From Candidatus Woesebacteria bacterium (GTDB lineage: Bacteria; Patescibacteriota; Microgenomatia; UBA1406; GWC2-37-13): a DNA stretch of 64,000 bases. Both the position numbers and the translations under genes were made by a program. Below the pieces are notes generated by a model. The model ran no database searches. It was given only the letters and a program-made list of their open reading frames with translations, and was not told where the DNA came from. The stretch covers positions 1 to 64,000 of the forward strand of contig JAGQLS010000003.1 of the NCBI GenBank assembly GCA_020429045.1. Direction: 5' to 3'. Positions 34,829 to 45,385 of the stretch are shown here, piece after piece. How positions within the stretch are numbered: position 1 is the stretch's first letter; each line of letters starts with the position of its first letter.

Positions 34829-36349
34829 ATGAATAAAAAACTGCAGCTTACGGCACTTGGTATCATCATTTTGCTTGGGTTTTGGCTAAGGATAAGCAGT
34901 ATCGCGCACCAGGCTTCGTACTGGAACGACGAAAGCAATGTCGCATTATACGCTCGAACATTATTGCAAACGGGTGAAGCAACAGATTCAACCGGTTATA
35001 CAACGGGGCTATACCAGTCGGGTATGTACTATGTCACCAGCCTCTCGTTTGTTGTGTTTGGTGTCAACGAGTTTGCCGGCAGATTCCCTTCTGTTGTCGT
35101 CGGAACCATACTGATCGCTGTTGTCTATATAGTGACGAATGAACTGATGGGAAAGAAAGAAGCCCTCACAGCGGCTTTTTTCACTTCGTTCCTACAGATT
35201 CAACTCGCGTGGTCCACACAACTGAGGCCATACATATGGATGGAACTTTTCACAATTCTTATTGTGTACTATTGTTATCGTAGCGCGCAATCCAAACGCG
35301 TGATAGAAAAAAACATTTTTATCGCCCTGTTTTTAAGTTTTATTTCCTTCTTGTTTCACGGCATTGGTGTTTTCAACGGTGTGATAATTGCCGGTATTAT
35401 TTTATATAAAAGTCTACGAGACAAACACTATGCAGCATTAGGGTTGTTGGTTGTCTTGGGAGTTGCAACTCTTGCTGGCATACTGACCACGCCGTTTGGG
35501 AGTAGGGAAATGTTATTAAAATATTATACCGACACGCTTCACTATAGAACATTCTTGCTTGCTAACTATCTTTGGTTACTTACAGGCGCGCTGATGGGAA
35601 CATATGCTCTCTCAAAAAAAGAAGCGCAGAAAATGGACCTTTCAATTTTACTCGCGGGAAGTGTAGCTGTGATATTTATTTTGGCCAACTTCAAAGTCAA
35701 TCCGCGACATGTACGACATTCGCTACCTGCGTTTCCATTGCTTTATATACTATGCAGTGTAGGGATTGTTTGGCTCGGAGAAATACTGCACTCGATGCTG
35801 CGGTTTGTACAACTTGATACAAAAATCGACAAAAAAGGATTTCTTTCGTGGTTTTTTGCTTTAGTACTTTTTTGTGTTTTCCCGCTGTACAGACATAAAC
35901 TTATTTTGTCTCCTCAATCATACTATTCCATAAACGCTGACGTACGTGAAAATCCTTTGCCGGATTATAAAACCGCCTTTGCAAAAATCAAAACACTTGT
36001 CGGCGATAATCGAGATATCATCATTTTGGATAGTTGGTACGATCGTGTGCTCTGGTACCTACCGGGACAAACGTATGGGTGGTTATTCAAAAATCCAAAT
36101 GCAACGTCGGTTGCAACCGCAGAAGAATTTGAAGCACTGAAGAAAAATCGCTCATCTGGTATAGTAATTGTTGAAAATTGGCAGAGCTTGGCTTCTGAAA
36201 ATCTGCAAAATCATATTCGCGAGACATTGTATCATGAATTTGATCAGGGAACGGTTGTAGGGAATGAAAATGATTCCTGGACTATCAGCGTGTATAGTTG
36301 GGGCATACATGACCAACCAGTTGAAAATAAACAATATTTGCATGATTAA
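34829..36349 (+). CDS. GT39/ArnT-like membrane glycosyltransferase
   Basis: About 506 residues, with roughly 10-11 membrane helices in the first 340 residues and a soluble tail. The first loop carries SYWNDESNVALYA, the acidic DE motif of PMT/ArnT-type GT-C enzymes, and LRPYIWMEL follows later. Such enzymes move a sugar from a polyprenyl phosphate on the outer face. The ATG at 34829 (MNKKLQL) is preferred to one at 34799 because a membrane helix follows it closely. It overlaps the flippase downstream by eight bases. Confidence 0.75.
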   Translation: MNKKLQLTALGIIILLGFWLRISSIAHQASYWNDESNVALYARTLLQTGEATDSTGYTTGLYQSGMYYVTSLSFVVFGVNEFAGRFPSVVVGTILIAVVYIVTNELMGKKEALTAAFFTSFLQIQLAWSTQLRPYIWMELFTILIVYYCYRSAQSKRVIEKNIFIALFLSFISFLFHGIGVFNGVIIAGIILYKSLRDKHYAALGLLVVLGVATLAGILTTPFGSREMLLKYYTDTLHYRTFLLANYLWLLTGALMGTYALSKKEAQKMDLSILLAGSVAVIFILANFKVNPRHVRHSLPAFPLLYILCSVGIVWLGEILHSMLRFVQLDTKIDKKGFLSWFFALVLFCVFPLYRHKLILSPQSYYSINADVRENPLPDYKTAFAKIKTLVGDNRDIIILDSWYDRVLWYLPGQTYGWLFKNPNATSVATAEEFEALKKNRSSGIVIVENWQSLASENLQNHIRETLYHEFDQGTVVGNENDSWTISVYSWGIHDQPVENKQYLHD

Positions 36350-37604
36350 AAAAGGCGTAATTGTCACCAGTATTTTTATTTTTTCAACCGCGATTCAACT
36401 CGCGAGTCAAATTGTTGTAGCACAACTATTTGGACCGCGATTGCAACTTGATATATTTCTAGCAGCAGTTGTGATACCGGCAATTGTAGTCACGGTTATT
36501 TATGGTACGTTTAATGATGCTTTTTTACCACTCCTAGGCAGACACAAGAAAAACAAAGACGCTTTTTTTGTAAACCACCTTATTGCCATAACGATGATAA
36601 CGATTGCTGTTATGGTACTTTTCATAATTTTAAGCCCCTCGCTGGCACGGGCACTCTACAGCAGTAGGGGAGCAATCTTTATACAAGCGGTAAGCGTGCA
36701 AATGCGTATATTGTTTCTTGCGGTGCCCCTTGCTACGATCGCTACCCTGTGCGGGAGTTACTTTTATGTGCAGAAACGCTTTGTTCGTTTTCCTCTTGCT
36801 CAGGCAGTAGGAAGCTTAACAAACTTAATGAGTATTGCGGTGTTGTCTGCAACGATCGGAATATGGGCCCTTGTTGTAGGCTTCATTTTCAACATTGTGA
36901 TACAAATTTTGTTTGTTATACCAAATCTTCGGATGAAATATTCATTCCTCTTTCCCAATTTAAAACCATTTTTAACAGCACTCGTACCGCTTATTATCGG
37001 TTCGTTTGCCCTACGCTCAGACGTACTCATTATCCGATCGTTCGGTGCACAACTCCCTGAAGGGTATTTACTCTATCTCAATTTGATCTCGCGCATTTTT
37101 TCTGTTGCTGCTGGTGTAATGACGATTAGTATTCAAATTGTTTTGCTCCCTCATCTGGTTGAATTTTTATCGCAAAAACAATACGCAAAAACAGTCTCCT
37201 ATGTCAATCGTGCAAAAAAAGTAAGTATTCTCATTTCCCTTATGGTAGTGGGAGCGATCGTCGTTGTGGGACCATTAGTCATACGCTTGCTCTTTGTGGG
37301 TGGCAAATTTTCACTCGCGGATGCTGAAATCGCATCCGGCATGATTCCATATTTCATACTCCCTGGCCTAGCGTGGGGTGTAAATAGCGTTTTTTTCCAA
37401 CCACTTGTTGCACTCAAAAAGCAATTTGCACTTGGCATAGTCAATGTCGTGGCACTTTGTCTGGGGCTGATATCTGCTATGGTGGCAAACACACGCTGGG
37501 GAGCATTCAATGCGATCATAATCGGTATTACCATGTTATTATTTGTTGGTATTTTGGGTAGCGAACTGCTATGGAACATATACAAAAAAAGTCTGATATC
37601 GTGA
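36342..37604 (+). CDS. MurJ/MVF-type lipid-linked glycan flippase
   Basis: About 420 residues and 12 or more hydrophobic helices. The N-terminal region contains SQIVVAQLFGPRLQLDIFLAA, and FNDAFLPLLGRHKK follows, a pattern of the MurJ/MviN family (FSxxFVPxF). MurJ moves lipid II; in a glycan locus a homologue may move another lipid-linked unit. The start at 36342 (MIKKGVIV) overlaps the GT39 gene by eight bases, and the end overlaps a GT2 gene by 34 bases. Confidence 0.8.
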   Translation: MIKKGVIVTSIFIFSTAIQLASQIVVAQLFGPRLQLDIFLAAVVIPAIVVTVIYGTFNDAFLPLLGRHKKNKDAFFVNHLIAITMITIAVMVLFIILSPSLARALYSSRGAIFIQAVSVQMRILFLAVPLATIATLCGSYFYVQKRFVRFPLAQAVGSLTNLMSIAVLSATIGIWALVVGFIFNIVIQILFVIPNLRMKYSFLFPNLKPFLTALVPLIIGSFALRSDVLIIRSFGAQLPEGYLLYLNLISRIFSVAAGVMTISIQIVLLPHLVEFLSQKQYAKTVSYVNRAKKVSILISLMVVGAIVVVGPLVIRLLFVGGKFSLADAEIASGMIPYFILPGLAWGVNSVFFQPLVALKKQFALGIVNVVALCLGLISAMVANTRWGAFNAIIIGITMLLFVGILGSELLWNIYKKSLIS

Positions 37605-38362
37605 GCATCATCATTGTGCATTATCTTGCGACAAGTGCAACCATGCGACTCCTGCGGACCATAGAAAAAAAGTCGACTTTTGAGGTTATCCTCGTTGACA
37701 ACGGTCCAGATTTCACGCTTAAAGAAGCTATACAAAAACAGTTTCCTTGGGTTATCTATGTTTCCAAACGCATAAACCTTGGCTATGCCCAAGCAATAAA
37801 CCTAGGGATAGAACACGCACACGGACAATGGTTCATGCTCTTAAATAACGATGTACAAACAAATGCTGCAACAATTGATGCGCTCGTGAAAAAAACGAAA
37901 GCTGTCGATGGCTTGGTGAGTGTGCCAAGATTGGAAGATAAGAATGGTGCGGCGGCAAATACCGTCGGTTACTTTGATGCGTGGTGGAAGCATCCAGTAA
38001 ACGCACTGTTTGTTCGGCCTCGAGTTATTGATCAAAATAAATTCAATAAACCAACACGTATCGATTTTGCTACTGCCGGAGCCATGTTGATAAACAAACA
38101 AGTGAACGAAACAGTTGGCCCGTGGGATAATCGTTTTTTTATGTATTTTGAAGACATGGATTATTGCCTCCGGTTGAAAAAAAATCAAATTTCGCTGTGG
38201 TACTTCCCCGATATCGTCATGCGTCACGAGAAAAGTTTGACCGCAAACCAAGACCGCAAACAAAAAAATGTAAATTATCATACATCATTAAATACATATC
38301 TCCTTAAACACCGTGGTGCTATCGTCGCAATGATGAATCGATTTTTCCATGCGTTGCGCTGA
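37571..38362 (+). CDS. Glycosyltransferase family 2 (rhamnosyltransferase-like)
   Basis: A 263-residue GT-A enzyme with VSIIIVHYLATSATM, VILVDNGPD and the WFMLLNNDV metal-site region. The motif FFMYFEDMDYCLRLKK near residue 192 is typical of WbbL/RfbF-type rhamnosyltransferases. Its start lies 34 bases inside the upstream flippase gene. The donor is likely a deoxyhexose nucleotide, but this rests on family resemblance only. Confidence 0.85.
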   Translation: MEHIQKKSDIVSIIIVHYLATSATMRLLRTIEKKSTFEVILVDNGPDFTLKEAIQKQFPWVIYVSKRINLGYAQAINLGIEHAHGQWFMLLNNDVQTNAATIDALVKKTKAVDGLVSVPRLEDKNGAAANTVGYFDAWWKHPVNALFVRPRVIDQNKFNKPTRIDFATAGAMLINKQVNETVGPWDNRFFMYFEDMDYCLRLKKNQISLWYFPDIVMRHEKSLTANQDRKQKNVNYHTSLNTYLLKHRGAIVAMMNRFFHALR

Positions 38363-38439
38363 CAGCAATATCACGTGTGCTCGAAATTGATATATGTTTT
38401 GGGCGTTGACATGCGGAGGCAAACGCACACGCGAACGAG

Positions 38440-38445
38440 TATAAT
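38440..38445 (+). promoter_or_regulatory. -10 box (TATAAT) for the GT2 gene at 38472
   Basis: TATAAT lies 26 bases before the ATG at 38472, in a 109-base gap that is otherwise featureless apart from a GC-richer stretch at 38401-38440. No -35 box is found at the proper spacing and no ribosome site is seen. Confidence 0.4.
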
Positions 38446-38471
38446 ACACACAAATACTAGCTAACTTTCGT

Positions 38472-39338
38472 ATGAAACCTTTACCACTCACCATCGTAAC
38501 CGCAGTACTTAATGAAGAAAAACAACTGGACGACTTCCTTTCCTACGCTAGACAAGTGGCGCAAGAAGTTATCGTTGTCATAGATTACCGCACAACAGAC
38601 AGGAGCAAAGAAATTGCGCAAAACCATGCTGTCCGCGTGTTGCAGGATACTGGTTCATCAAAAGGCAATGTGTTCAATAATAAAAACATGGGTATTAAGC
38701 TCGCAAAGCAGGAATGGGTTCTGGTTTTGGATGCAGACGAGCGACTTGATGAGACACTCACAAAGGAAATACACGCTATTGTGATGGCTAAAAATGATAA
38801 TAAGATGAATATGTATATGACCGGTTTCATTAATTTTGAATTTGGAAAATATTTTGAACAATGTGATCAAAAAAACAAACCGTTTATTCGTCTTTTTCGC
38901 AATGGTACGTTTACCTACAACACTTCTTCAACAACAGAAGGGTGGGGAATTCATAAAAATGCAGTAGGCACATCGTTTATTTTCAACCTTCCACTGATAC
39001 GCTCTCTTGCAAGGCGCAAAAATCCAAAAATTCAAACGATGAAGGGTTATATTCTTCACAACTCACACCCGACTATTGATGTGTTTATTGAAAAAATAAA
39101 CAGATATTCAACGCGCGAAGCAAAAGTTAAATTTGAGCACAACGCAGACCCTTCTCTATTGTCGCTTGTGATTTCGATGCTATTTCAACCCGTAAAAGAG
39201 TTTATGTACAAATACATTGTGTGGAGAATGTATATCGAAGGTTTGCATGGCTTTATCGCGAGTGTCATCTACGCATTTTATCACTTTCTTATTTTTGCAA
39301 AATATTTCGCGCTAGTGTATCAATCAAAAAATAGGTAG
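38472..39338 (+). CDS. Glycosyltransferase family 2 (WaaE-like)
   Basis: A 288-residue GT-A enzyme with LTIVTAVLNEEKQLDDFL and VLVLDADERLD near residue 92, the DADE form used by the WaaE/KdtX group. The C-terminal 60 residues are hydrophobic. It resembles the GT2 at 17146-18075 in motif choice. It is the last gene of the surface-glycan block and converges on ogt with one base between them. Confidence 0.84.
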   Translation: MKPLPLTIVTAVLNEEKQLDDFLSYARQVAQEVIVVIDYRTTDRSKEIAQNHAVRVLQDTGSSKGNVFNNKNMGIKLAKQEWVLVLDADERLDETLTKEIHAIVMAKNDNKMNMYMTGFINFEFGKYFEQCDQKNKPFIRLFRNGTFTYNTSSTTEGWGIHKNAVGTSFIFNLPLIRSLARRKNPKIQTMKGYILHNSHPTIDVFIEKINRYSTREAKVKFEHNADPSLLSLVISMLFQPVKEFMYKYIVWRMYIEGLHGFIASVIYAFYHFLIFAKYFALVYQSKNR

Positions 39339-39339
39339 A

Positions 39340-39798
39340 TTACGAAGCGCCTTCATGTTTTAGTAACCACTTCTTCTTGTCCAACCCGCCAGCATAGCCT
39401 GTTAGCTTGCCCGCAGATCCTACCACCCGGTGACATGGAACGACAATTGGGATGGGATTTTTGTTAAGCGCCATACCAACAGCACGAGCTGCTTTTGGAC
39501 GCCCAATGGCCCGTGCAACCTGCCCATAGGTGCGCGTCTGCCCGTAGGGTATCGTGAGAAGATACTCCCATACCTTTTTTTGAAATGGAGTGCCAACAGG
39601 ACCAAGGGCAAGCGAAAAGACTGTACGTTTACCCTCAAAATATTCCTCCAGCTCGCGTTGGATCTTTTCTTGCATGATGGGGGAACGGTGCGATTTGTCT
39701 TTTGCGCCTTTTTTGCAGTATTTGATAGATTGTAAGGACTCCTGATCGCTCTCTATGCGCAACCATCCAAGAGGAGAGTGATAAAAAAATGGTTCCAT
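39340..39798 (-). CDS. ogt: Methylated-DNA-[protein]-cysteine S-methyltransferase
   Basis: About 152 residues. The catalytic motif IPIVVPCHRVVGSAG contains the alkyl-acceptor cysteine, and GQTRTYGQVARAIGRPKAAR is the DNA-binding helix pair. The protein repairs O6-alkylguanine by irreversible self-alkylation. The ATG at 39798 (MEPFFYHSPLGWL) is chosen because it gives the family's usual length and begins 31 bases after the gmd stop. It is the one DNA-repair gene in the glycan region and shares the gmd transcript. Confidence 0.9.
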   Translation of the reverse strand: MEPFFYHSPLGWLRIESDQESLQSIKYCKKGAKDKSHRSPIMQEKIQRELEEYFEGKRTVFSLALGPVGTPFQKKVWEYLLTIPYGQTRTYGQVARAIGRPKAARAVGMALNKNPIPIVVPCHRVVGSAGKLTGYAGGLDKKKWLLKHEGAS

Positions 39799-39829
39799 GA
39801 GTTGTTTTAATTTTTGTAGCGATCGTTTA

Positions 39830-40852
<1,023 letters not shown>

Positions 40853-40983
40853 TTATACTATTTTTTGTATTTTAAAATGAAAAAATTATCTTTTTAGATT
40901 TGATGTATTATAGCAAATGAAATGATAATCAAAGATGTTGGTTTAGCATTTAACATATAATACTTATTGGATGCGTATTGAAA

Positions 40984-41004
40984 ATATATGATATACTCAT
41001 ATAT
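40984..41004. repeat. Perfect 8-base inverted repeat upstream of the sugar-kinase operon
   Basis: ATATATGA at 40984-40991 and its complement TCATATAT at 40997-41004 flank a five-base centre. It lies about 85 bases upstream of the kinase start and could be an operator. The AT-rich composition makes chance occurrence quite possible. Confidence 0.25.
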
Positions 41005-41075
41005 TACTCTCACAATATAGCGAAAGGATTACACAATTTCAAAATTTGAATTATCATTGAGTGCAATGCTACTAT

Positions 41076-41081
41076 TATAAT
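41076..41081 (+). promoter_or_regulatory. -10 box (TATAAT) of the sugar-kinase operon
   Basis: TATAAT ends 9 bases before the ATG at 41091, implying a leader of at most two or three bases. It favours the start MKTYLGLDLGTS over an upstream in-frame codon at 41061. Confidence 0.5.
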
Positions 41082-41090
41082 CAACTATCT

Positions 41091-42563
41091 ATGAAAACGT
41101 ATCTGGGTTTAGATTTGGGCACTTCAGTACTTAAAGCCACAGTTATAGACGAAAAGGGGAGTGTATTGGCTCATCTTGCACGAGAAATCACCATTTCACA
41201 ACCAAAACAAAACTATGCCGAAGAATCACCTCAAGTATGGTGGGAAACGTTTAAGTTGCTTTTTACAGAGTTAAATAAAACTGTTCCGCTGTGTAGCATT
41301 CAAGGTGTTGGCATTTCTGGACAAATGCACGGGCTCGTGACATTGGACAAAAATAAAAAACCGTTAAGACCTGCAATCATATGGGCAGATCGTCGTTCTG
41401 AACAAGAAGTACAAACGATACTTAAAAAGATTCCCCAAAACAAAATGTATAGCATAACAGGTAATCCACTATTTACTGGTTTTATGCTTCCTTCTTTATT
41501 GTGGATACAAAATCACGAAAAGAAATTGTTCCGAACTATTATGCATGTTTGTTCTCCCAAAGACTACATCGCCTTCTTATTAACAGGAGTACTCAATTCT
41601 GAGCCAACAGATGCTCTTGCAACTGGCGTTTTCGACTATAAAAATAATGTTTGGTCACAACATATTCTTGATCACCTTGAAATGCCAATTGACATTTTCC
41701 CTCACATTATTGCTTCTGCTAATCCTTATGGCATCATCAGTAGCGACGCTTCCAAAGAAACTGGTCTTCCTGAAAATATCCCTGTGTTTGGAGCGAGCGA
41801 CCAAAGCATGGCAGCTCTTGGGGCAGGACTCATACGCCACGGCGACGCATTGCTGGCAATATCTACTGGTGGACAATTTTTAGTTGTTTCCGATGATCGT
41901 GTGGTTGATCCAAAGCATCGATTGCACACACTCAATCATGCGTTGACCGGAAAAACGATATATATGGCGGCGACATTGTCTGCTGGTTTGTCTCTCAAAT
42001 GGTTTAAAACAAAAGTTATGAATCAAATCGACTCTTCATATGACCATTTTATAAAAGAAATCAACGATATACCCATCGGCTCTGATGGACTTTTCTTTTT
42101 CCCATTTTTGAATGGTGAACGGACACCATATTTTAACCCAAACCTCCGATCGGCATTTATCGGACAGACGTTGAACCATAACAACAAACATTTTATTCGT
42201 GCCATCATGGAAGGAGTAGCCTTCTCATTTAGAGAAGGGTTGGAATCATTTCAGGAGTTGGGTATACCAATCAAAAATATCATTCTCAGCGGGGGCGGTT
42301 CGAAAAACCCTACATGGCGAAGCATCGTTACGAATGTTTTGGGTCTACCAACAAATATGATAAATATTGATGACCACTCACCTTATGGTGCGGCACTGTT
42401 TGCGTTACAAAATACAACGAAGTGCAGGCTCGAAGATATATATAAAAATGTTATACAGGCTACAAACAAACTTTCACCGAACAAAGAGCTCCATGCTGAG
42501 TATAATAAAATATATTACCAATACAAAAAAATAGCTGCATATCTAAATACATTTTATTCTTAA
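41091..42563 (+). CDS. xylB: FGGY-family sugar kinase, xylulokinase-like
   Basis: A 490-residue ASKHA kinase. The phosphate-1 loop is YLGLDLGTSVLKATV. The segment VGISGQMHGLV near residue 75 is the xylulokinase substrate-site signature, and GASDQSMAALGAG and LSGGGSKNP are later ATP-site motifs. Length is typical. It is the first gene of an operon with a HAD protein (1-base gap) and a hexokinase-like protein. Xylulose is the best guess; other ketoses are used by close relatives. Confidence 0.83.
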   Translation: MKTYLGLDLGTSVLKATVIDEKGSVLAHLAREITISQPKQNYAEESPQVWWETFKLLFTELNKTVPLCSIQGVGISGQMHGLVTLDKNKKPLRPAIIWADRRSEQEVQTILKKIPQNKMYSITGNPLFTGFMLPSLLWIQNHEKKLFRTIMHVCSPKDYIAFLLTGVLNSEPTDALATGVFDYKNNVWSQHILDHLEMPIDIFPHIIASANPYGIISSDASKETGLPENIPVFGASDQSMAALGAGLIRHGDALLAISTGGQFLVVSDDRVVDPKHRLHTLNHALTGKTIYMAATLSAGLSLKWFKTKVMNQIDSSYDHFIKEINDIPIGSDGLFFFPFLNGERTPYFNPNLRSAFIGQTLNHNNKHFIRAIMEGVAFSFREGLESFQELGIPIKNIILSGGGSKNPTWRSIVTNVLGLPTNMINIDDHSPYGAALFALQNTTKCRLEDIYKNVIQATNKLSPNKELHAEYNKIYYQYKKIAAYLNTFYS

Positions 42564-42564
42564 C

Positions 42565-44193
42565 ATGGAAACACCTGAGTTGCGGGAGCTCCAACAACAG
42601 GCACATAATTTATTTTCGTGGTATAAAGAGATTCAACGTCCGGACGGTATGGAGAGGGACGATAATGCTTCTGTTATTGCCGCTGAAAAACTTTTGTTTC
42701 AAGAACTTTTTGATCCACAGATATTAAAATTTCTCGTCGAACATGTTGATTTAAGAGCAGCCCGTGAAGCTATCAACGTAGTACAGGGTATTAAACAATT
42801 ATGCGTTGTTGAAGAAACAGATACGATTACTCCTAATGCTAGATTTCACCAAATATTAGATCAATCAATGTATGGTAGAAATGATTTACTTCAACGGTTA
42901 TTCTCTGCCAAAAGGGCTGGTATAAAGGCTTTAAAAGAAATCAATGAACAACATCCGTCGGATGAGATTATGGAGGTACTTCAAAGTAATTATGAAAGTA
43001 TTGTGGGTATTGATTTGCCCCCTGAATTCAAACAACAACTCAACGACCCATCTATATCTGTTGTTGTAATTTCCCTTGACATTAATTCTACATTTAACGT
43101 GCATGAGTCCTATCCAACGCCCATATTAGTCGCCCGTGCACAAGAACGATTAAAACAGTTTGCTGCCTTTTTTAGAGCTCGATTTCCCAACAAACAACTT
43201 GTTATGCCCATAAATACAGGTCGGCCAGGATTATATGCATGGGGCTTTGCAGAGGGTTCGTTTCATCCTGATCCTTCGACTCGTCTTGTTGCCGTAGCTG
43301 AATCAGGCGGCGTAATTATTGACAATTTAGAAACAGGGAGCATGCACGTTGCCGTTGAAGACTCTCAGGAATGGCAAAACGAGCTTGACCATATGCGAAA
43401 TTATTTGCTACAAAGGATTCAAGATTCAAACTACGTCCATATTGAGCCAAAACTTTCCATGCTCTCTATACGATTAGCAGACCAACAAGGCCGCTTTCTT
43501 CATCGAACGAAACTCGGTGAAAAAATTACCCCGGAATGGATTAATTCTCAATTAAATCAATATTTTTCTGAAGTCACCGAACAACTCGACCAAGAAGTTG
43601 AAAACATCTTAAATCAAATTGGAAATGATATCCCCGATGTTGAAACCGCTGTTGTTGACGCATTAAGTAAATATAAAAATGGACATCTCGATGGTAGTAC
43701 AAATGGACCTAAAGATAAAAGAGCTGTTATAAAGGATTTTCAAGAATTACTTTTTGATCTAAAAGAAGAATATATGATAAAACTGTTAGAAATCCGAGCG
43801 AGACTGCGAACCCTTGAACTCATGTCTGAAAAGGGTTTGTTACAAGCAAAATATAATCCGACCGCAGGATACGTTGATATCGGACATGCTCATTTAAATA
43901 AATTCAATACATTAATGAATTGGGTTAGGGCTCGGTATGAAGTCAATTCTGACAATATTTTATATGTTCATATTGGTGATAGCAGTACAGATATTATCCC
44001 GACTGAACACATTGATGCAGATGAAATTAATGACGGAGCTGGTCGTGCTTATCTTGTTGGTGTTCAAAATAGTAATGCAAAAGTCAGGGCAGCTATTCAA
44101 GCTCGCGGAAATAATGGAATAATGACACAAAGACCATTTATATTAGGTCTTATGGATCTCTATACCGGCTTATTGAGAGCTTTAAATGAATAA
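42565..44193 (+). CDS. HAD-fold protein with altered nucleophile motif, unknown substrate
   Basis: A 542-residue protein. The HAD core begins near residue 168 with VVISLDINSTF, so Asp172 is followed by Asn where DxD is usual. Motif II is MPINTGRPG and motif IV is HIGDSSTDI near residue 472. A long insertion between them holds about 230 residues with helical, glutamate-rich stretches. The N-terminal 160 residues are helical and unassigned. Loss of the second aspartate usually lowers phosphatase activity. It lies between an FGGY kinase and a hexokinase, so a sugar phosphate is the likely ligand. I do not recognise the exact family. Confidence 0.68.
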   Translation: METPELRELQQQAHNLFSWYKEIQRPDGMERDDNASVIAAEKLLFQELFDPQILKFLVEHVDLRAAREAINVVQGIKQLCVVEETDTITPNARFHQILDQSMYGRNDLLQRLFSAKRAGIKALKEINEQHPSDEIMEVLQSNYESIVGIDLPPEFKQQLNDPSISVVVISLDINSTFNVHESYPTPILVARAQERLKQFAAFFRARFPNKQLVMPINTGRPGLYAWGFAEGSFHPDPSTRLVAVAESGGVIIDNLETGSMHVAVEDSQEWQNELDHMRNYLLQRIQDSNYVHIEPKLSMLSIRLADQQGRFLHRTKLGEKITPEWINSQLNQYFSEVTEQLDQEVENILNQIGNDIPDVETAVVDALSKYKNGHLDGSTNGPKDKRAVIKDFQELLFDLKEEYMIKLLEIRARLRTLELMSEKGLLQAKYNPTAGYVDIGHAHLNKFNTLMNWVRARYEVNSDNILYVHIGDSSTDIIPTEHIDADEINDGAGRAYLVGVQNSNAKVRAAIQARGNNGIMTQRPFILGLMDLYTGLLRALNE

Positions 44194-44198
44194 CAAAC

Positions 44199-45269
44199 AT
44201 GAACAATCCTATAAACATCCTCAAACAATCCTTTATCTCCGAACTACAAAACGGAGCAAATAAAAAACCTTCTTCCCTCCCGTTCATCCGACACCACCTT
44301 TCAACCAGTAGCAAAGTACAACCCAACGAAACCTTTCAAACCATGGTCATCGGCGGGTCGTTTTATCAAAAAGCCCTCATGAAGAAAGTCGGCAACAACT
44401 TTTCGCTGATTGAACACAACGCCGGCCCGCAACCACCGTTTTTGACCGAACAAGACCTCATGAGCTTCTTAGAAAAACACATCGATACAAATGTCAAAGT
44501 CGTGGCGCTCAATTTCGCGTACCCACTTACTCCGGTCATGAGAAATGACGTGCTGGATGGCGTGTTGCAAGATGGATCAAAAGAAAACACATTCACTGGG
44601 CTCATCGGCAAAACAGTAGGGGAGAGGATTGAACAATATATGAAAGACAAACACGGGCAAACGCTCACTGTTTCTAGTGCAAATGATACGATCTGTCTTT
44701 TGCTCTCGGGTTTAGTCACGCGTAGTTGGGATCAACTTGCCGCAGGGATTGTCGGAACAGGATTAAACTTTGCCATATTTTTGGACCAACATACAGCGGT
44801 AAACCTTGAATCTGCCAATTTCGACAAATTCGAACAATCCTATGCCGGTAACATCATTAACAAACAGTCTGCTGCTCCCGGAAAATCGTTGTACGAAAAG
44901 GAAATCTCAGGAGCGTATCTATACAAACACTTCAACATTCTGGCACAAAAAGAAGGTTTGGATGTTGAACCGATACGTTCAACCAAAGACCTCGACGCTC
45001 TTGCCAAAAGCAAAGATGCAAACGTAGCAAGCCTGGCACGCAGTATTCTTGCTGTATCGGCAGACATGGTTGCCGCCCAGATTGCCGGCATCTTGGAATA
45101 TTGCGGACGAGATCTGACCTTCATTATGCAGGGGAGTTTGTATTGGAAAGGGTATCAGTTCAAAGAAATAGTCGAGAAACGTGTGGTTGGGCTGGTGCCA
45201 CGTTATCAAGCCCGATATGAAAAAGTCCTACACAGCGACCTTTTCGGCGCAGCAAAGTTAGTTGCATGA
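44199..45269 (+). CDS. Hexokinase-family protein (eukaryote-like hexokinase fold)
   Basis: A 356-residue ASKHA protein. Features of the hexokinase_1/hexokinase_2 families are LNFAYPL near residue 103, VSSANDTICLLLSG near residue 153 (compare NDTVATLLA), AGIVGTGLNFAIFL near residue 189, AVNLESANFDKF, and EKEISGAYLYKHF. It would phosphorylate a hexose at C6. This family is common in eukaryotes and uncommon in bacteria. It is shorter than yeast hexokinase (about 480 residues). It ends the operon 5 bases after the HAD gene. Confidence 0.75.
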   Translation: MNNPINILKQSFISELQNGANKKPSSLPFIRHHLSTSSKVQPNETFQTMVIGGSFYQKALMKKVGNNFSLIEHNAGPQPPFLTEQDLMSFLEKHIDTNVKVVALNFAYPLTPVMRNDVLDGVLQDGSKENTFTGLIGKTVGERIEQYMKDKHGQTLTVSSANDTICLLLSGLVTRSWDQLAAGIVGTGLNFAIFLDQHTAVNLESANFDKFEQSYAGNIINKQSAAPGKSLYEKEISGAYLYKHFNILAQKEGLDVEPIRSTKDLDALAKSKDANVASLARSILAVSADMVAAQIAGILEYCGRDLTFIMQGSLYWKGYQFKEIVEKRVVGLVPRYQARYEKVLHSDLFGAAKLVA

Positions 45270-45347
45270 TGCAACGATCTCAAATTCTACAAGCGCAAAG
45301 TTGTCTGCTTCTTGATTATTTTTCACACCCTCTCATATTTCTTTTTG

Positions 45348-45353
45348 TATAAT
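45348..45353 (+). promoter_or_regulatory. -10 box (TATAAT) of the glycosidase-nagB unit
   Basis: TATAAT lies 32 bases before the ATG at 45386, giving a leader of about 25 bases without a Shine-Dalgarno site. A TTGATT further upstream is too far away to serve as -35. Confidence 0.4.
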
Positions 45354-45385
45354 AAAAGAGTTGTTACCATTTGTTTTTCACCTCT

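Noticed and set aside
37199-37792. A 197-codon minus-strand open frame opposite the MurJ-like and GT2 genes.
   Set aside because: Both opposite-strand genes have clear family motifs, while this frame has none and spans their junction.
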